A model generated the notes under the pieces. That model searched no databases. It had not been told where the DNA came from and saw only the letters and a list, made by a program, of their open reading frames with translations. A stretch of DNA of 64,000 nt from Nissolia schottii (Eukaryota > Streptophyta > Magnoliopsida > Fabales > Fabaceae). Positions 22,307-36,200 of this stretch are shown piece after piece; positions within the stretch are counted from its first letter, which is position 1, and the number at the start of each line of letters is the position of its first letter. The translations under genes and the position numbers were made by a program. The stretch is from assembly GCA_003254905.1 (NCBI GenBank), contig QANU01071046.1, forward strand, positions 223,886-287,885, in the 5' to 3' direction.

Positions 22307-23037
22307 GGGAGCCCTTCTCGGGTCATTTTATGCTTTGGGGTTGTTTTCTTCAGTTATGTGTGGTTGCTGTTGTTGAACGAGTCTAGCTCATGTATGTGTA
22401 GAACTGCAAAGCTAAATATGTGTTTGCAAGTTTCGTGTAATAGTACCAATCTATAATCATATTTGTTTTAATTTCATGTAATTAAAAGTTTTTATCTTAG
22501 TGCTGAAAGCTGCTTCTGCAGGGTTTGTATTCAATTGGCTTTACTCGTTTAAAGCCAAACAAGACATTATTTGAACAGCTAGCTTTATAATTTCTCTATA
22601 GATGAGGGAGTTACTTCTCAATTCATTAATGGGGTATTATTGGTGCCATCAATTTCAGGGGTCTGTTTTGGGAGTGAGTTAACCAAGATGTCAATGTTAT
22701 AGGACATTGACAATAAACCTCTTATAACACATGTTGGGGATAAAGGATAAAGGGTTAGGAATCTTAGTAGTCTTCAGCTTCATCACTCACGAATAAAAGA
22801 ATCAGAGGTTACTAACCCCTTTGAATACGTAGGAGACGTAATTCCCAGCAATTAACAGACAATCAAAAAGCCAGGTGCAAAATTGATCCAAAATGGCTTC
22901 TGAAAGAAGGTAAGAAACGACTAAATCAAAATTGATAAATATATATAAAGCAGCATCAACAAATACAAAACCTTCCGACGACTACCTAGACAACTGTAAT
23001 TTACAAGAGTAACAACATAAAAATAGATAAAGTAATT
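22307..23037. other. 3' flanks between convergent GDSL and SAAL1 genes
   Basis: 22307-22520 is the likely GDSL 3' UTR, T-rich with AATAAT-like signals. 22980-23037 is the likely SAAL1 3' UTR. Nothing else was recognised. Confidence 0.4.
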
Positions 23038-26000
23038 CTACTTGGAGAATCTATGACAGCAATCCAACAATCTTTTCACATCTGTCTCATTGACAAGATC
23101 ATCAGTGTTTACTGTATTCTTAGCATTCTCCTTAGCAGCAGTCCATTGATCCAAAATGCTGATTATCCTCCCGAGCTTTTGCAAGGTAAAGGGAAACAAG
23201 AATGGCAAAACATGCATGTGCACAAAAGGCAAGAGAGCCTACCGTCAGTCTATATAGTTAGACAAATGATGCTTCAGAACTAAAGATCAGTAATTTAAAT
23301 ACCCAAAGAACGTTAATGCTTTTCATTTGGACTGCTCGGGGATTTCACTTGAATAACCAACATTGGTAATGAATAAACAAAGGAAAAGGACAAATGTCAT
23401 AAATGGATTCTATGAAATTGCAGACGAAGTATTGAAAGGGGTGAATACTTTGTATGCAATTTCTTGTTTCAAAAGAAGTATTGTTTTAACTCTTGACACA
23501 AAAAATTCGTTGGTTACTAAAAATTATCACTCTTTTCTAGCCTATACTCTTCCACTTAGTGCATGAGGAACCAACATGGATTCCACCAACATGGATTCCT
23601 AATCATATAATCATGATAACATGCAAAGGAATGAGATTAAATCCAAAATTCTTATTCTGAGTAATCGAAAGCTCATTCCCAGAAATGTGATTTTTCCTAC
23701 ATATTGATTCCTCAATTTCCTGTCATCCAAGGGGAACCTCAATCAAAAACAACAAAATTAACTAGCTAAAAGAAAAGGATACAGATGTGTATCTAGCGTC
23801 AGCTGTTGAGCCAGGAGAAACCAAGCTTTCTTGTTCATGACTAGAGTAACCTAATTGTTCGTTAAGAAGCTCGTCTTCGATCACATCAATTTTGCTGACA
23901 AGAACTGCAACATAGTGATAAATACTTGATGGGCTCATCTCAGTTTCCCGAATTCTAACCATTAGTTTGGCAATTACATTCCAGAGTGCATTTCTTGCTT
24001 CCAAATCATCGGAAGCAAAAGGGAATATGTCAAGCAGACCAGCTAAGAGGCTCAAATCTGGAAAGCACAATGCCATTAACCATACTATTAACATATCCAA
24101 AGATACAGAAAAGGAGAGGAATTGAAGTCCATGTATGAAAGAGACAGAGAAATATGTTTTACCCTGTGTTATCTCAGAAGCATGATCAGCAACTTCAGAC
24201 AAGATATTTGCAATAAGAACTGCAGCAGTAACACAGCAGTTCCCAACCTACAGGAGATATTTAATTCACCATACATTTTCAGTTAGCTAGATCATTTCCA
24301 GTCCTTGTCAGTCTACAAAAAGCACATATTAAAGTAGCAAGAAGCACAAAAGTACGAAGGTTTCAACTTCATCTGTTACAATTAGTTAATGTATATTCAG
24401 ACCATTAAAAGTTCATGCATATACAGGTGACCAAGTCCCAAATTATTGACAACAACAGTTAAAATGGATGTAGTGGAAAATGCATCAATATTAAACTGTT
24501 AACTACAACAACAATGTACCTCAGCTTTATCTGGGAACTTGATCAGATCACAAGCTAGTTGAAAAAGCTCTTTACTTGAACATATTTCCTGGGAATGATC
24601 ATCTACAACAGAAAGGGCTTCAATTGCCCGAAGAATTAAATCAAGAATAGAGTACCTGAAACGTTTAGGTTGTCATATCAATTACAACAGATATCTGGCT
24701 GGGTAGTTATCTCAAAAATGATATGCAAGAGGAAAAAAGTAAAAAAACAATATACTTTATTAAAGCATTTATCATTGGTATTGTCATAATAAGTATCAGA
24801 AGATAATAAGAACCATGTAATTTTGTCATTGCAGAATGGAGGGCTGTGGACCAACATACCTTTCAGGAATTCTTTCACTCATTAGTTTGCTCATTTCAAA
24901 AGCCAAGAGATTGATCAACATACTTGCCAAACCCAGTTTCATCAAAGGTGGAAGAAGAGCATCCACAACTCTCTGCTGACTTTCTAATATAGCTAATATA
25001 AGTCTGATGCTCTGTTAAAAAGTAGAAAGAACACTTACAGCTATTGATTAGATGACATTGCACTCTGATTCAGAAGGAATGTCAAAAAGGCAATCAAAAT
25101 AATCAGATTATTTTCCTCCCAACATATTAAGTTTCTTGTGCACATACTCCACATTATACTCTCAAGTAGTTTAATGAATACACACGTGGTAACTTGTAAC
25201 CACTATAAAATTTACAAAGCCAAAACTACCATGGATTAATACAGAGTAAATTCATCACCTTTTCTATAAGCTGAAGGTTCAAAGTATTTTCTGCAATCCA
25301 TAATATTTGACATAGTATATGCTCGGATTGCAATGCCTCAGCCCATGCAATAGATTCACAACTTTGAAGACCCACAGTCAACAGCCTGCTCTAAAAGCTA
25401 ACTATAAGAACATTTTGTAAAATAAAGACTTGGAGAGTAAATATATTATGTCAATAAGCAGTATGATACCTAATTACAGTAAAACAGAATAAAATTCGTG
25501 AGATAAATAAATAAACAAAACATCATGAACTTTTCGTATTTAGTCGGTGGTTATTATGCCTGCGTGCATCTTCAAATTGACAAGGAATAATAAGATCAGC
25601 ATGCAACAAATACAAGATTTTCTTGAAAAAGGAAGAAGAAGAAAAGAAACTTCGATACTAGGAGAGTGTTGCTTTCAAACACAAGTTATAGATTGTGGAA
25701 GCAAAAAGTGAAAATATGTGGAAAAACGTGAAACTTAGGCATAAAATATGGAAACAGAAAGCAATCATGTAAATTTAGTCCTTAACAAAAATCAAAGAAG
25801 TTGGATATCCAAAGTTCAAGTCAAACCAAGTGTGTATATATGCATCATACCGGCATGTTTCACATAGGCATTGAGGGTCATCCAGAAACAATTTGTCCAC
25901 AATTATCTCAATCAGTCCTTTTGTGGAGACTATATGCTTCATCAGACCTTCATGACAGGCCAGGTTCCCAATAATCCCGATGCTAATTTCCTGCACCATG

Positions 26001-27288
26001 AAATTAGTCCACAAATATACAACAATATAAAGTTAGAGCATTCTTAGTTGCCTGATAAAAAAAAAATCCCACAAAACAATGAAAATTTCTGCATTATAAC
26101 ACATGTTTTGATAGTGACTTACAGTAACACGCGGGGACTTACAAACAGCGAGATTTGCTAAAAGCACATCAAGTATGAGACTCTCCACCTACAGGATTAT
26201 ACCAAGTAATTGCTTCATCTCAATTTATGCAACAATGAAAAGGTTGATACTTGAAAGGCTCAAAGTAATGAAAAACAGAGTCCACACTAGAACGTGTTTT
26301 GAATTGCAACCAGTACGTGGCAATAATAAGAAAGCTTATATAGACACCAAAGTCCAAACAAGAGACAGCATCAATGTACCATGAGTTCGGCATGTGTTTT
26401 ACTAGCAGCTAGATCCCACAAAACGCAACCATATTCCTCCCAGGCCTCCTCATCAATGGAATTACCACGCTGTTCAGATCCATTACCGGTGGTATCTTGG
26501 CATTCTCCTTGCTGGCGAGACAATTCACCAGAATCATCAACATCCATGCTCTCAGATTTATTCTTGGATGATTTATGGCGTTCATCATCATTATCATTGG
26601 ACACAGACACTGCAACGTCCCCTTCTTCCTTGTTACCGGTACACAATCTTCGGTTAGGACCATCATCAAAGCTACTCCGAGAAGCAGAACCCGAAGGCAG
26701 TAGCTTCCTTATCAAGGAGATAATATAACTCGGATCAACTGTTGTTGATATATCAAAAAACTGCATCAGAACATTAAGATAGAAGGTGATGAGTATATGA
26801 AAACTAACTATTAAGTACTAACTAACCCTTCATAACTGTTATAACTAATTACCTAACAACACATCAGTTATTATGGTGCAATAAAGAAGTAATTTAAAGC
26901 AATCACTGAATAAGGGAAAGAAAATATACAATGAGAGAAATGAGTTAAAACTGTATTAATGAACCCTAACTACAAATTGCTATCCTATTTTCATCTCCAG
27001 TTACCACAAGCACTAGTATTTTATTCTTCGCAAATTCCATTTCAAAGTAAGCAAGAATAGGGTGTAGCTAGGTTTTCGATATACGATTAATTACAGCACA
27101 AGTACTCGATCAATCAAATGTAGCTGAAACTATAGCTTGGAAGGAAGAGAAGAATACAAAACTTAACCGGAGGCGTCTATGATAATAACCTCATCTGGCG
27201 GAGCTGAAGGATGGTGCGTTTGACCACCGTGCTCTTCTTCTATTTCTTCTTCTTCGTCGTCGATGGTTGGATCTGCCGGAACCGCCAT
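23038..27288 (-). CDS. SAAL1: SAAL1-like armadillo-fold protein
   Basis: Homologue of the conserved eukaryotic SAAL1 family (serum amyloid A-like 1), predicted to fold as armadillo-type helical repeats; its molecular role in plants is not established. Ten coding exons (minus strand): 27288-27190, 26760-26380, 26188-26123, 25990-25851, 25385-25259, 25011-24860, 24655-24520, 24247-24163, 24057-23783, 23175-23038. All are GT-AG and the frame closes to 532 aa. Features: an acidic N-terminus (IDDEEEEIEEE), the conserved FDISTTVDPSYIISLIRKLL, a low-complexity Ser/Asp-rich segment encoded by exon 2, EEAWEEYGCVLWDLAAS, and the conserved IGIIGNLACHEGLM, followed by Leu-rich helices to the end. The exon 1 donor was chosen because E|FFDIST continues the family sequence. 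No signal peptide or membrane segment was seen. Convergent with GDSL copy 2. Confidence 0.9.
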
Positions 27289-27559
27289 CAAGCTTCGCCT
27301 TCGCTCGCAGTTCCCTCCAATTTCAAATATTCATCGCAATCGAATCAGAATGGCAACTCCACCACACCTTAACCAGCGTGCGCCTACACCAAAGGAAGAT
27401 CAATTTTTATTTTTTGTCGTGAAGCTTAATCTTCTCTGATTAGCTCCAAAGGCCCGACCTTGGATTGGGCTTCTGGCCCATTCAGTATGAGAGGCCCGAC
27501 TGCTAATTTAGTTGTTTCTTTTGGAATAAGGTGGATTTTGGTCCTTGAAAACAAGTTAT

Positions 27560-27730
27560 TAATTTTGGAGTAAGTAAACTCGTGAACGCTTAGTAATCTT
27601 GAGAGTTTACTGATTTTGTTAAGTATTTACTTAAACTCGTACGAATTTATCAATAAAAACATTAACTCATTTTGTGTAGTATAATCGTAAATTTGTAAGC
27701 GTTTACGAGTTAACTTGAGAGCTTAACAAC
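27560..27730. repeat. Small MITE-like inverted repeat
   Basis: GTAAACTCGTGAACGCTTA (about 27572-27590) and, inverted, TAAGCGTTTACGAGTTAAC (about 27696-27714) are near-perfect inverted copies with about 100 AT-rich bases between them. The flanks also share TTGAGAG blocks. The edges and a duplication were not resolved. It lies in the SAAL1 upstream flank (27289-28000), which otherwise shows nothing recognisable. Confidence 0.45.
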
Positions 27731-28678
27731 CTTGCTTAAAAGTGAAAGCATAAGTTACTTTGACTCCTAAAATTCAAAAACTACTTTTGATCCCTGAAAT
27801 TATAAATTATATGTTAGTTAGTCATTTGGTTCATTATCATTTATATTTTTGTTAATTTGTCACATTAAATAGAGTTGCGAGAAGACTCATGACTGCAAAT
27901 GAGATTGTAATATTATTTAGGGTTGAAAATGTCGTTGTGGAAAAACTTACAACCAAAAAAATTTTGGTTGACATTACCCCGTTCTTTTCTAAAATTGATA
28001 ACACTTGAAAAAGGAAAAATACTCACGTGACATTATAACAATGAGTCACTTTAGTCCATGAATTTTAAAACAAGTCATTTTAGTCCCTGAAAGTGTGGAC
28101 GGTGAACCATATTAGCCCCTCACCTTATTTCCGTTTATCTGATGTCGAATTTTTGCTTATGTATCACATTAAGTGCCATGTAGGCACTGACACATTCTAC
28201 CTGATGTGGCATGCATGAGAGAGTTCAAATTGGTCCTTAAAACTGTGTTACACAGGTCAAATAGGTCCCTAAAATATTCACCCCCGTCAATAATAAAACC
28301 CTAAATCTCTAATCACAATCTCACATTGATGCAACCCTCCTTCTTTTTTCCTTGAAAACTCTCACAGTCACTCTTCTTCTTCCTTGCTAAATCAATCTCT
28401 TCCCAAAAAAAAATTACAGTCACTCTTCTTCTTCCTTCCTTACCATCTTAATATTATGGGGTGGTGCCCATCAATGTTCCTCATATTTCACACTCACAAG
28501 GAAGTTGGACAAGAACTACATTGAAGTTTAGGGGAGGAGGAAAGATTAGATTATGTCATTGGAAGGAGAGAGCAGTGATTAGAACATCCAACACCGAAGT
28601 TAATTGTAATAGACCATTTTATGGGTGCCCTAACTAGGACATAAATCAAGCTTCTTCTTATACCTTATGGTCATCAAC

Positions 28679-28990
28679 TTAATCCAAAAGTGGCTCATCA
28701 CCCAAAAAAGAAATAATCTCAAGATCATCTCCAACAGGTTGAAAATAATATAAATGAACTACTTGTTGGTGGGAATAAGCAAATTTCACCATGTCTCTCA
28801 AATCTCCATCAACTTGCATCTCTTTTAAACCATTATCTAACATTTTTCCCATAACCAACCACAATCAGTTTTCAATTCCATAATAGCAAACACATCTAGT
28901 GTGTCCTCATCAACACCAAGCCAAGATTCCACTCTCACCCACCTTCATATGTTAATTGCTCAGTATCACTTGTAACAAGCTTTCCCCATG
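28679..28990 (-). pseudogene. MuDR-like transposase N-terminal fragment
   Basis: On the minus strand a piece reading GGKLVTSDTEQLTYEGG is followed, after a frame change, by SWLGVDEDTLDVFAIMEL. After another shift comes the open 61-codon piece 28864-28679, with DNGLKEMQVDGDLRDMVKFA and VVHLYYF. The order (HGGKLV-type start, LDVFAIMEL-type block, GL..I..D.D..DM, then a V-hydrophobic-YYF strand) is that of the PB1-like N-terminal region of plant mudrA transposases. There is no catalytic DDE region or MULE domain. Frames are broken, so it is a dead fragment. Confidence 0.45.
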
Positions 28991-29599
28991 AGGGACCAAT
29001 TTGCTCAGAGGGACCACTATTTATCAACAAAAAAAATCACAGTTTGTTGTTTTGGACCACCACCGGCACATTGCATACACGATGAGGATGTTCTTGACAA
29101 AAATGGACCATACATTATTATGATAATGAAAGGCAAGATCATAGAAACAATAAATAAAACATGGGTGAGGAAACCCTTTAGCATCTCAAAAAAATTGGAA
29201 ACCCTTTAACAAAGACAACACACCAAAAAATACCAAAAACACAAAACTCAACAACGACAACACATTATAGCAACAACACAACAATAAAAAAAACCTAAAA
29301 ACACCATAACAACAACAACAAAAAACATAACAATATATTCGACATACACTACAACAACAATAACGAAAAACAAAGCAATATATTGAAAATAGACATCAAC
29401 AACAACAAAGAAATGCAAAAGGGGAAGAGAAAAAACAGATGAGAGGTGAAGAGGAAGAGTGGTCGAGCATGAGTGGTGTCATCAAAATGCCTTCAAGCAT
29501 CGTTATCGTCAGAATACCTTCAAGCGTCGTCAGAGAAGAAACATATGAGAGGTGAAGAGGAAAAGTGAGGTGTGGCAAAAAGGGAAAGTTATGTGAGAG

Positions 29600-32500
29600 T
29601 TATGTGAAACATCCTAGCTAGCTAGTCCATGCTTAAGTCGCAAACCTACCGACTAGGCTGTTATCTCTTTTGGTTGGGATAGTACTTAGTCCCGCTTATG
29701 AGTTTAAAAATATAGTTACCCAAAAATATGGACCAAATTTCAACTTTTCTTTATACGTATCATAGAATAAAATATGACCCGTGTTCTCGTTAGAACATAT
29801 ATTGTGAGTGGTAACATAGCATACTTAACTAATATTAATTAGGTGTATTCAACATTCATAGCAACCAAAGGTTCATGCTATATATTCACAAAGAGTTACA
29901 CGTGTAATATTATAGATGTTACGTACAATCACATAGTAGTACAAACATAAAGCCTACTGACTAAGGACTAGTGCGTTATCCCTATCGTGGCTCTGATTTC
30001 CCTATTCCTCTGTCCATCTTCTTCAGTGTTGCTCGTCCTTGTATTGCTTGCACTGTTCTAACATCCTCTGCATCCTTGTCGTGCTCACCTAGAACCATAA
30101 AGGAGTGGAGGATGAGAACAATGCGTTCTCATTGGGAAACCTTAATCGTCGTAACTCGTTTCATACTCAATTATGATTCTGCTACTCAGGGGGTCTCTAG
30201 GTGTCACAATTATACTATAGTCCTACTAGTTATTAATATCCATACTAAGCCTGAGCAGCAGCTTTATCTAAGTTACTAGGCGATCGGGGAACCTATTCTT
30301 CATTATCTACGTTATCTGTCCGCTAATCTAGTTCCTAACTCATATACTGTCATACAATTCACATAGCTACACTACTGTATCAAAATCGTCATTTTTGAAA
30401 ATCATTTTTTATCTACAAGTTTCAGCTAGCTTCTACTTATAACCGTAGTCATTTTAATTATAAGCTTCAGCTGGCATCAACTTATAGTTCCGCTCTATAA
30501 CTTATAAGCAGTTATGCCATCGTCCCTTGTAGCTGCGGCCGCACCGCTACAACCACACTTTCAGCTCGCATCGTGGCGGCCAGGTCGCGCTAAACCTGAA
30601 GGGTCTCATCTGAAGGGTCTTGACCTCGTAACTCTCCCCAACCACGACCGAGGTGACCATCCTATGATGGCGGTGGGGTCGGACCTACGACTCGACCGGG
30701 ACTTAGACCTTCCCCAAAAGCCCAGCCCTCAGCCTTTCTAGAGGGGGTTTTCCATCATCATCATGTGCACCGTTTAGTATTCATTGCAACGGTTCACATA
30801 AGCACAATTCAATACCTCATATCATCATCTTCATCATACATCACATCATATAACATATAACTTCGCATAATTTATAACATCAATTGTATCATATCACTAA
30901 CTTCATATAGCTCATAACAATAGTCATATAATATCCCTAACTTCACATAACTCATAACATCAATCATATAATATCACTAATCTTCACATAACTCATGACA
31001 TCAATCATATACTATCACTAACTTCACATATAAGGAACATAATCTCATGTCTTAAACGTAACAAACGTAAACCTAGCAACTAGCAAAACAGACATTTGGT
31101 TTCTGTCAAAGATTAGCGACCATAAACCGGAGAGGTCCGAGACCTTACCCCCAAGGTTTTTGGTAGCCCTAAGATCATTTATCATATCTAAAACTCAGAT
31201 TCTGATCCCCACTGTGCGAAATTACAGTTTTGCCCATTTTTCCAAAATTACCATTTCGCCCCTGTAAACGCCCTGTTTTCTTTGACATTTTTGTTCTCAA
31301 AAACCCGATGGATTCAAGACTTGCCCTTAAGGTTTTTGATAGTTCTAAACCCATATTTCATGAAAATCAACCCAGTTTTTAGCCCAAAACACGAAATTTC
31401 CATTTTATCCTTATTTCCTAAAAACCATATTTTCTGTCTGTTTGCTGAGAAATTCATCGGGGACTCCAAAAATCATGAAACTTGACATCCCCACTCAATT
31501 TTTTGTGTAGAACCCAAAAATAACATTATTTTTTCATGATAAAAATCTCAGCATACAGTTCCCTTCAAAATCTTGTCATATGCCTATTTTTGTCTTAGGC
31601 GTTCCTAAATTCTGACAGAATCACAGACAACACCAACAGATCCAGACAATCATCAACAACATATATATACACCAAAGTCACATAAAAGGCATCCTAACCG
31701 CATATATATCTAATCATGAAGCCACATAGACAATGTATAAGTCGGTTTACCCACGTTTTTGCGTCCAACTACGGTTTCTGCTGCGTCCTGTGGCCTTTTC
31801 TCTAACCATGGTGCTTCCTAGTTCTTCTTAGGATAAATTTATTCTAAGAATTTCAGGGGATGTTTGTGCTGTTTGTGGGTGAAGGTTAGGGAGTTATTGA
31901 ATAACTTTGTCTAGGTTTAGTATAGGAGGTCTCTAGGTTTCCAATTTAACTGAATAACAGTTGATTGTGTGATCGGACAGAGTTTTGGTAAGATTTTTTC
32001 TTTTTTCTCCAAATTTTCAGATTCCTAGGGGTATTTATAGGCCAAACCACAAAATTCACTTTTCCAAAATGCCCTTGGACTAATTTACCATTTTATCCCT
32101 AGCTTATGTCATGCATGACATCATGCATGGTGACTCACCAACATGAGTGACCCTTGGGCTTTTTGACCAAGCCATTTGGCATCCTTATGGCCATGCAATG
32201 GCCTTGTGTCTTGACCACTTCTGTGGCCGAGAATTAAAGGTCTCCGGCAGATCAATTTTGATCCTGTTTTATCGTTTTTGATCTCGGTACTTCGCGTACG
32301 ACTGTTCTAAAAATATTTCGATCACGTCCTTCTGATCCCCTAATTTTTCTAAGTAATAATCTAGGTTCATTTGAGGTGTTTGTAAATTCTCGTCTGTAGT
32401 CGTGCCTTTTACGAATACTTTGGGCGCGCCGTTATACTCAGACAACAAAAAGGATTTATTGTGGTGTCTGCAAAATTTTGTAAAAATGCATAGAATTATT

Positions 32501-32600
32501 TCTACAGACACTTTTAACCTGAGAGTTTATGTGAGGACTTGTTTCTCCTGTTTAATTTATGAAGTCTTTGCTAAGAAAAAAAGCGGGATGTTACATTATG
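29600..32600 (-). mobile_element. Solo LTR, 2,991 bp, with TSD TTATG
   Basis: Element 29605-32595 reads TGAAACATCC...GGATGTTACA on the plus strand, so on the minus strand it starts TGTAACATCC and ends GGATGTTTCA: TG...CA ends with a 10-bp near-perfect inverted terminus. It is flanked by TTATG at 29600-29604 and 32596-32600. A TATA-like CCTATAAATACCCC lies near 32035 on the minus strand. There is no primer-binding site, polypurine tract or pol sequence. Length and TGTAAC(A)TCC start fit LTRs of large plant gypsy (Tekay/Del-type chromovirus) elements; this family link is inference. The open frames at 30514, 31282 and 32269 inside it show no domain. Confidence 0.85.
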
Positions 32601-33296
32601 TAAAAGGGAAAATTAGGGATTTCAGATTAATTTAGTATTAATTAGAATTTACTATAACTTAATTAGCAATAATTACATATAATATCTTAAGCGACGTCAT
32701 TTTTATGTAATTAAATCTATTTGTTAAAGGTTGTCGTTTAGATCACTATTTGTTAAACGTTATCATTTTGGTAAGTGTCATGTGAAATGTTAACATAGAA
32801 TTTAACGTGACACATCAATAATATTATAACTAAAATGCGATGAGAGACTAATTTAATTCACAATACGCATTTTCAAAATTATTTAGTTTAAAATTTAAAG
32901 ATTAAGGTGACTCACGATTTCAACATGGACTAACTTGTGCATGGTCCTGTTTAACAATTATAACGCTAGAAGGACCTTGCATCTGCATCGAACGGCAAAC
33001 TTCAGCCACAAATAAATATGCTTTTTCTTTTTTCCGCTTAAGTCTATTATTTTTATTTTTCCTGGTTACCTCTCTCCATCAGAAACACAACAAAATGAAA
33101 CTAGAAATATTAGAGTAATCCCCCCTCACCCCCCTCAAAATAAAAAATAAAAAAAACTAATCCGGATAAAATTATTCACTTCGGCTTCGATCGTTATAGA
33201 CAGCTCCAACTGCAAAAGCTCCCCAAGTACTCCGTTATTGCACGGCATGCATGACCACCATAACCATACCCATAGCCACACCATAACAGCATCACC
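32601..33296 (+). promoter_or_regulatory. Upstream flank of MRS2-11
   Basis: AT-rich, with the possible right end of the decayed Mutator element to about 32930. Nearest the gene, 33119-33180 has a CCCCCCTCACCCCCC run and A-tracts, and the leader is C-rich. No clear TATA box was found. Confidence 0.35.
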
Positions 33297-36200
33297 ATGG
33301 CTTTGAGTTGGCCGCTCCTGCTGCAGTTCCGTTCCCAACCGTTGCTCGCTCCAACTAATTCCGTCTCCTTCTCCGATCTCGTTGAATCGCGTGCTCTCGA
33401 CGTGCCATGCCCTGCTTCTTCCCTCGCTCTACTCCGCCGGAGCAAGATCCCAGCTCCGGCGCTTAAACCGAGGGTTCTCCGGCCGGCGGTGAAATGCTTT
33501 GCCAGATCCACTGAGGAGAAGCAGTGGAGCGACGCCGAAACCGCCGTCTCCGATTCCGTTGAAGCTTCTCCGGAGGACGATGACGGAAACGCTCAGCCTC
33601 CGAGCCGAACCTCTGCTCCGGAAACCGACCGTGTTGAGTCTCAGAGAATTGCAACCACTTCCTCCGGCGACTCGATCTCTCTCGGAATTAGGGAACCGGT
33701 TTACGAAGTTCGTTCTTAGAACCTGTTTGATGCTTCCGAAATATACTGAGCATTTTGCACCATAGGAATAATTTGGAAGCTTCTAGAATTTTGTTGCAGC
33801 TTCTTCATGTTTTTATACTATTCTAGTTTTGCTTTTGCTCATGTGATTGCTGTGCTGTTTTTCTTTTTCTCCTTTGTATGTTTGTGAACTGTGAAGGTTG
33901 TGGAAGTGAGGTCAGATGGGATAATGTCGACTAGAAAAATCAACAGGAGACAATTGTTGAAGTCAAGTGGTGAGTAAAACGCTACGCCAGAGCTGCAACT
34001 AGAGAATATTTATCATGTTAATTTGTTCATGATTTCATGTTATGCAAAATTGAGTTGTTTCTCTTTCGGTGGGCTCAAATTCTATGCAGCTGCTTCTGTA
34101 ACATAACTATATTTTGTGTAATAATTGTTTCTGTAATGAGCCATTGCACCTATTGTTTGTTTTGTGATGTGATGATGTATTGCCCCCATCCCTGGCTATT
34201 GAGTACCGTAAACCCATTGTTCTGTTTGATGATGGATCAGGTCTTCGTCCACGGGACATTCGAAGTGTGGATCCGTCGTTGTTTTTGACAAATTCAGCCC
34301 CTTCTTTGCTGGTATCATTTCTTTAATTTTCATCTTTGTCATATATATTAATAATAACTTGTTGAAGGTATACACTAAAACATTCATGTTTCATGAAGAT
34401 GTCCATGGAGTGCTCTGTGCTTCATGTTATCGTAAAATCCAGATGATTTTGCTGAAACTTTGTATCCTTCATCAGTCATCACATAAGTTAAGGATAGGAA
34501 TTTGAACTTGCCTTGTATATCAATTAATTTGCAGTTTGTATGTCTTGTATTAGGTCCGTGAGTATGCTATACTTCTAAATCTGGGTTCACTACGAGCAAT
34601 AGCAATGAAGGATTGTGTGCTTATATTTGACTATAATTGGTAATGTTTTAATTCCAAATTAATGTATATTAAGGGCTGCATCATGGTGGTTGTTTCATTG
34701 ATGAAGTATCTGGGTGAAGTAAAACTAAACTTCTGTCTCTGTTGATAATTATCAGTAAAGGAGGCCAAGCATTTCTAGAGTCATTGCTGCCTCGGTTGAA
34801 CCCCAAGAACAACAATGGAGGGCCATCAATGCCATTTGAACTTGAGGTTAGCATGAAATTTGCTTCTTTTGTTTAACATACTGATTAGTGAATAGAGTTG
34901 CAGTCACTTCCTGGCATAGTCTTGTGCGCGGATGTTATAATTTTCCTCCCATCTCTTATGCAAGTCTCCCAAAAAAAAAAAAGCTGATTTTAATATTGTT
35001 TATTTCCACTGACTGAAATATGATAACCAGCTCTCAGGCTTGAATCATTGTGATAACAGTCATTTCCATGAATTCAGATATCAAAATAACATGCATTTTT
35101 TCCAAATTATATTTTGAGGAATGAGGATAAACAAGAACAACGTTAGAATTATACTTCAGTACATATTTATGGCCCAAGTTTTGGAAAAGGTAAAGCTGGT
35201 TGTGGTGGACGCTTGGGAATAGAAAGAATACACACATGGGAACCTAAATGGTTTTGACTGTTCGGCAGTGTACCCCAATTTTTTTTCCCATTTTTCGTAT
35301 GTTGTTGAGTCATCCCGTTGGCTCTATGTTGTAGGCCTACTGTTGTGAACTCTGCCCCCTAGTCATTGTTGGGGGAAATACCACAACCCTTCTTCATGTG
35401 CTGACATAAATACAAGCATGGAAAAGTATCAAACAAATTGCGTACAATTTAACATGGTTCAGCCAAATACGTCTATACTTGTGGATGAGAATAGGGTCTA
35501 CTATCAAAACAAGATTACATGATAATGTTTGTAGGTGGTCTCAGTCTTGTCTATCCCACAACTACTCACCATTACCCTTACATCTCTACCAAATATTTCA
35601 ACTTTACACCCTTTCTCATGCTGCAAACAATTCTCAATACAAGCATCTATAGCACATAACAATTTAGATACCCCACAACAGTTTACATGGCAGTCAACTA
35701 TTTCCATGTTATATCCCAATTAGTAAGCGATTCTTAGTTTCCTATGTTAGGGAGATATCTGATATCTAACAAATATCTTTGAATTTTTCTCATATCTATG
35801 AAATATTTTAATGATAGTTACATGTAAAATTTGAATCTCAGTAAAATAGGAAATTATCAATATGTGTGAAAAATAAGAATTTCGATCAATACCAACATTG
35901 TTTGGTGGAACTTCTTATAGGTTGTTGAAGCAGCATTGCTTTCAAGAATACAGCGTTTGGAGCGGAGACTGATGAATTTAGAACCTCGTGTGAGTATGGG
36001 ATCACAGTGAGTAACTGAGTATATTTATGGTTGTATTTTTTTTTCCCCATTTAGGAGTGCTTGCAGATGTGTTTCTTTGTTTTTTTGTTATATTATTATC
36101 ATAAGTTGTTATTTCTAAACCTATCTGTGAACCAAAACTGGTTTAAAATCCTTGCTTTAACTATTACTTGAGTCATATTTTCCTGACACTCTCTCCATGT

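Larger units (their letters stand above)
28020..32930 (-). mobile_element. Possible decayed Mutator-like element
   Basis: Tentative. 28040-28200 (GAGTCACTTTAGTCC...AATTTTAAAA, ATTAGCCCCTCACC, then a GATGT...CACATTAAGTG block) resembles the complement of about 32790-32920 (GAGTCACCTTAATC...AAATTTTAAA, ATTAGTCTCTCATC, GATGTGTCACGTTAA). These may be diverged terminal inverted repeats. Between them lies a mudrA-like N-terminal fragment (28679-28990, minus strand) and a later solo LTR (29605-32595). Without the LTR the element would be about 1.9 kb. No target-site duplication was identified. Confidence 0.35.

Noticed and set aside
26381-26728. 115-codon plus-strand frame
   Set aside because: Antisense of SAAL1 exon 2, a low-complexity Ser/Asp-rich exon.
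30514-30741. 75-codon frame in GC-rich sequence
   Set aside because: It lies inside the 2,991-bp solo LTR, with no domain and no homology recognised.
32269-32511. 80-codon minus-strand frame starting MSVEIILCIF
   Set aside because: It lies within the U3-like part of the solo LTR; no known domain.
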